This document shows, one piece after another, positions 62,582 to 64,000 of a stretch of DNA of 64,000 nt. Both the position numbers and the translations under genes were made by a program. Source of the stretch: Pseudomonas sp. MWU16-30317 (GTDB lineage: Bacteria; Pseudomonadota; Gammaproteobacteria; Pseudomonadales; Pseudomonadaceae). The notes beneath the pieces were generated by a model. That model was not told where the DNA came from and ran no database searches. It saw only the letters and a program-made list of their open reading frames with translations. The DNA lies in contig NZ_JAIWJA010000004.1 of the NCBI RefSeq assembly GCF_020515695.1, positions 62,001 through 126,000 on the forward strand, read 5' to 3'. Position 1 is the stretch's first letter. Each line of letters begins with the position of its first letter.

Positions 62582-62908
62582 ATGATACGCACTTCGTTCA
62601 CTGCCCTGACCTTCGCCCTGGTGATGGCGGGCTGCAGCATCGGCGCCCAGGCCGACGACAGCACCGGCCCGACCAATCCGGCGCCCAAGGGCACCAATCC
62701 GTCCACTGTCGGTGTGCCTGCCGGTACCAGCCAGGGCATGCCTAACGGTAATACTGATGGTTCGGCGACTACCGGCTCGGCCGGCAGCAGCGGTGCCAAC
62801 ATCACCCCGCAGAAATCCGGCAATCCGGAGGGCAGTTCGATGGGTGGCCAGACGAACAAAGCCAACAGCGCCGGCGATGATGACGACGACGATGACGACG
62901 CCAAATAA
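62582..62908 (+). CDS. Small secreted or lipoprotein with acidic tail
   Basis: 108 residues with a ribosome site GGAG upstream. The N-terminus (TALTFALVMAGC) contains a lipobox; cleavage after GAQA by signal peptidase I is the alternative. The mature part is low-complexity Gly/Ser/Asn/Thr/Pro and ends in eight Asp followed by Ala-Lys. Probably unfolded. Function unknown; similar small proteins are common in pseudomonads. Confidence 0.75.
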   Translation: MIRTSFTALTFALVMAGCSIGAQADDSTGPTNPAPKGTNPSTVGVPAGTSQGMPNGNTDGSATTGSAGSSGANITPQKSGNPEGSSMGGQTNKANSAGDDDDDDDDAK

Positions 62909-62925
62909 CCGCACGGGAGATCAGC

Positions 62926-63174
62926 ATGAGCACTCAAACGCCAACTCCGAATGAAGACACGCCACGTACGCCCTCCGATCCAGCGGCTGGGCGTAACGAC
63001 CCGGCGATCGACCCGGATGGCAAGCTGCCTGAGGGTAGCGAGACCACCAGTGGCGCGGGCGACGACAAGGCCAAGGATAATGCCTTCAGCCCAGATTTCG
63101 CACCTGAACCCGATCCGGACAAGAGTAAGCCGGGTGTCGCCAAGGATGCCGATATCGATACAGACGGCGGTTAG
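62926..63174 (+). CDS. Small acidic, proline-rich hypothetical protein
   Basis: 82 residues, no signal peptide: MSTQTPTPNEDTPRTPSDPA and a tail DADIDTDGG. Disordered by composition, rich in Asp/Pro/Lys. A GGGAG ribosome site and 17-base gap from the previous gene suggest one operon. Function unknown. Confidence 0.7.
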   Translation: MSTQTPTPNEDTPRTPSDPAAGRNDPAIDPDGKLPEGSETTSGAGDDKAKDNAFSPDFAPEPDPDKSKPGVAKDADIDTDGG

Positions 63175-63212
63175 CCCCAGCCCCCCCGGCTGTGCCCCCA
63201 GACCCTGTAGGG

Positions 63213-63294
63213 AGGGGGCAGCACCTGCGGCGCCGAAAAATCTTCGCCCCACCGGGAATTGCAGGGCGGCAGGGATTTTTCGGGTGTAGCCCCC
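63213..63294. repeat. Long two-part inverted repeat
   Basis: CCGAAAAATC (63233-63242) faces GATTTTTCGG (63274-63283), and outside these gggggcagcac faces gtgtagccccc. The RNA could fold into a long hairpin with A/T-rich lower stem. It is unlike the two REP types elsewhere in the window. Confidence 0.65.
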
Positions 63295-63390
63295 GTTGCC
63301 ACACTCTCAGGCACGTCAATTTCCTTCAATACTGCTCTCCTCTCACCTCGCTAAGGTCAGTCCTCCTCTGGCTATCTGGCGATCCCCCGC

Positions 63391-63978
63391 ATGACTCTGT
63401 TGCTCTCGATGGCCGCCTTCGCGCTGGTCTCGTCCATCACCCCTGGCCCCGTCAATCTAGTCGCGCTCGGCAGCGGCGCTCGCCACGGCCTGCGCGCCAC
63501 ACTGGCGCATATCACCGGCGCCACGGCCGGGTTCACCTTGCTCTTGGTACTGATAGGTATGGGGCTGTACGAGGTACTCATCCGCTGGCCATTGCTGACT
63601 ACCGGCATTCGCCTGGCCGGCGTGCTCTACCTGCTCTACCTGGCCTGGAGACTCGCCACTGACAACGGCCGGCTGCAGGCGCAAGGCACCTCGCCGCGCC
63701 CTACCTTGCTAGGCGGCGCAGCCATGCAATGGCTCAACCCCAAGGCCTGGCTGGCCAGCGTGGCGGGCATGGGCGCCTTCGCCGCCGATGGCGACAGTGG
63801 TACGGTGAGCCGCTTTGCGTTGATCTACTTTGTGGTGTGCTTTGCCTCGATCGCCTGCTGGGCGGTGGCCGGCACCTACCTGCAGCGTCACCTCGACAAG
63901 GCGGCGGGTGTGCGCCTGTTCAATCGGGTGATGGCGGTGCTGCTGACGCTGTGTGCGGCGGGGTTGCTGGTGGAGTAG
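63391..63978 (+). CDS. LysE family amino-acid exporter
   Basis: 195 residues, six membrane segments. N-terminus MTLLLSMAAFALVSSITPGP with the TPGP motif, then GARHGLRATLAHITGATAGF and LNPKAWLASVAG, all typical of RhtB/LysE exporters. It exports an amino acid such as lysine, threonine or homoserine, or a cysteine-like compound. Stands alone after the inverted repeat. Confidence 0.9.
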   Translation: MTLLLSMAAFALVSSITPGPVNLVALGSGARHGLRATLAHITGATAGFTLLLVLIGMGLYEVLIRWPLLTTGIRLAGVLYLLYLAWRLATDNGRLQAQGTSPRPTLLGGAAMQWLNPKAWLASVAGMGAFAADGDSGTVSRFALIYFVVCFASIACWAVAGTYLQRHLDKAAGVRLFNRVMAVLLTLCAAGLLVE

Positions 63979-64000
63979 CAGGCGTCCAGTGACAGTGTCG

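Overview
The window reads as a chromosomal segment of a Pseudomonas species of the P. putida / P. fluorescens lineage. The support is high GC content, an OprD-type porin, a malate:quinone oxidoreductase, FecI/FecR/TonB-receptor signalling, a GntR/GntK/GntT gluconate locus, and many short palindromic REP/REPIN elements of two Pseudomonas types (one with the core 'tgtgggagc', one with 'gtagcgaggggg'). No tRNA, rRNA, CRISPR array, transposase or phage gene was seen. Almost all of the window is protein-coding, and most long antisense reading frames are high-GC shadows.

Layout. 1-7.3 kb: a truncated serine hydrolase, a PAS/AAA+ sigma-54 activator, a Bcr/CflA efflux pump, an aromatic aminotransferase, a YitT membrane protein and an Lrp/AsnC regulator, all on the minus strand. 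7.7-10.7 kb: an HpxO-type urate hydroxylase and mqo, convergent on a shared terminator. 11.1-26.0 kb: a large catabolic island. A minus-strand operon (ArgH-like lyase, polar amino-acid ABC permease, ATPase and binding protein, two polysaccharide-deacetylase-family proteins, an MmgE/PrpD protein, and a second binding protein broken by one stop codon) faces a LysR gene. It is followed by a second LysR gene, an OprD porin, a third paralogous binding protein, a class II aldolase and a 2-hydroxyacid dehydrogenase. 26.2-31.7 kb: a LysR-controlled sugar-acid operon (FAH-family protein, IlvD/Edd dehydratase, TIM-barrel isomerase). 31.9-37.2 kb: copCD, small proteins, an SDR and a hybrid histidine kinase. 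37.3-37.7 kb: gene debris.

37.7-47.7 kb: an ECF sigma / FecR / AmpC beta-lactamase / TonB receptor with signalling domain / TonB receptor without it / two PstS-like periplasmic proteins, all on the plus strand, with Fur-box-like sites before both receptors. 47.7-57.4 kb: an ene-reductase with divergent HxlR regulator and a clear operator, glutathione peroxidase, a GAF-EAL protein, two small envelope proteins, and an IclR gene divergent from a three-part EmrAB-TolC-like pump. 57.4-60.6 kb: gntR-gntK-gntT with a matching operator pair. 60.7-62.5 kb: ilvA preceded by an isoleucine-rich leader peptide and terminator. The end holds two small acidic low-complexity proteins and a LysE exporter.

The best candidates for undescribed biology are (i) the ArgH-like / MmgE-PrpD / paired-deacetylase operon, whose gene set resembles aminopolycarboxylate (iminodisuccinate or EDDS-type) catabolism; (ii) the iron-signalling cassette carrying an intact AmpC and two PstS-like proteins without an ABC transporter; and (iii) the ilvA attenuator. 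All functions are inferred from sequence reading alone; no database search was run.
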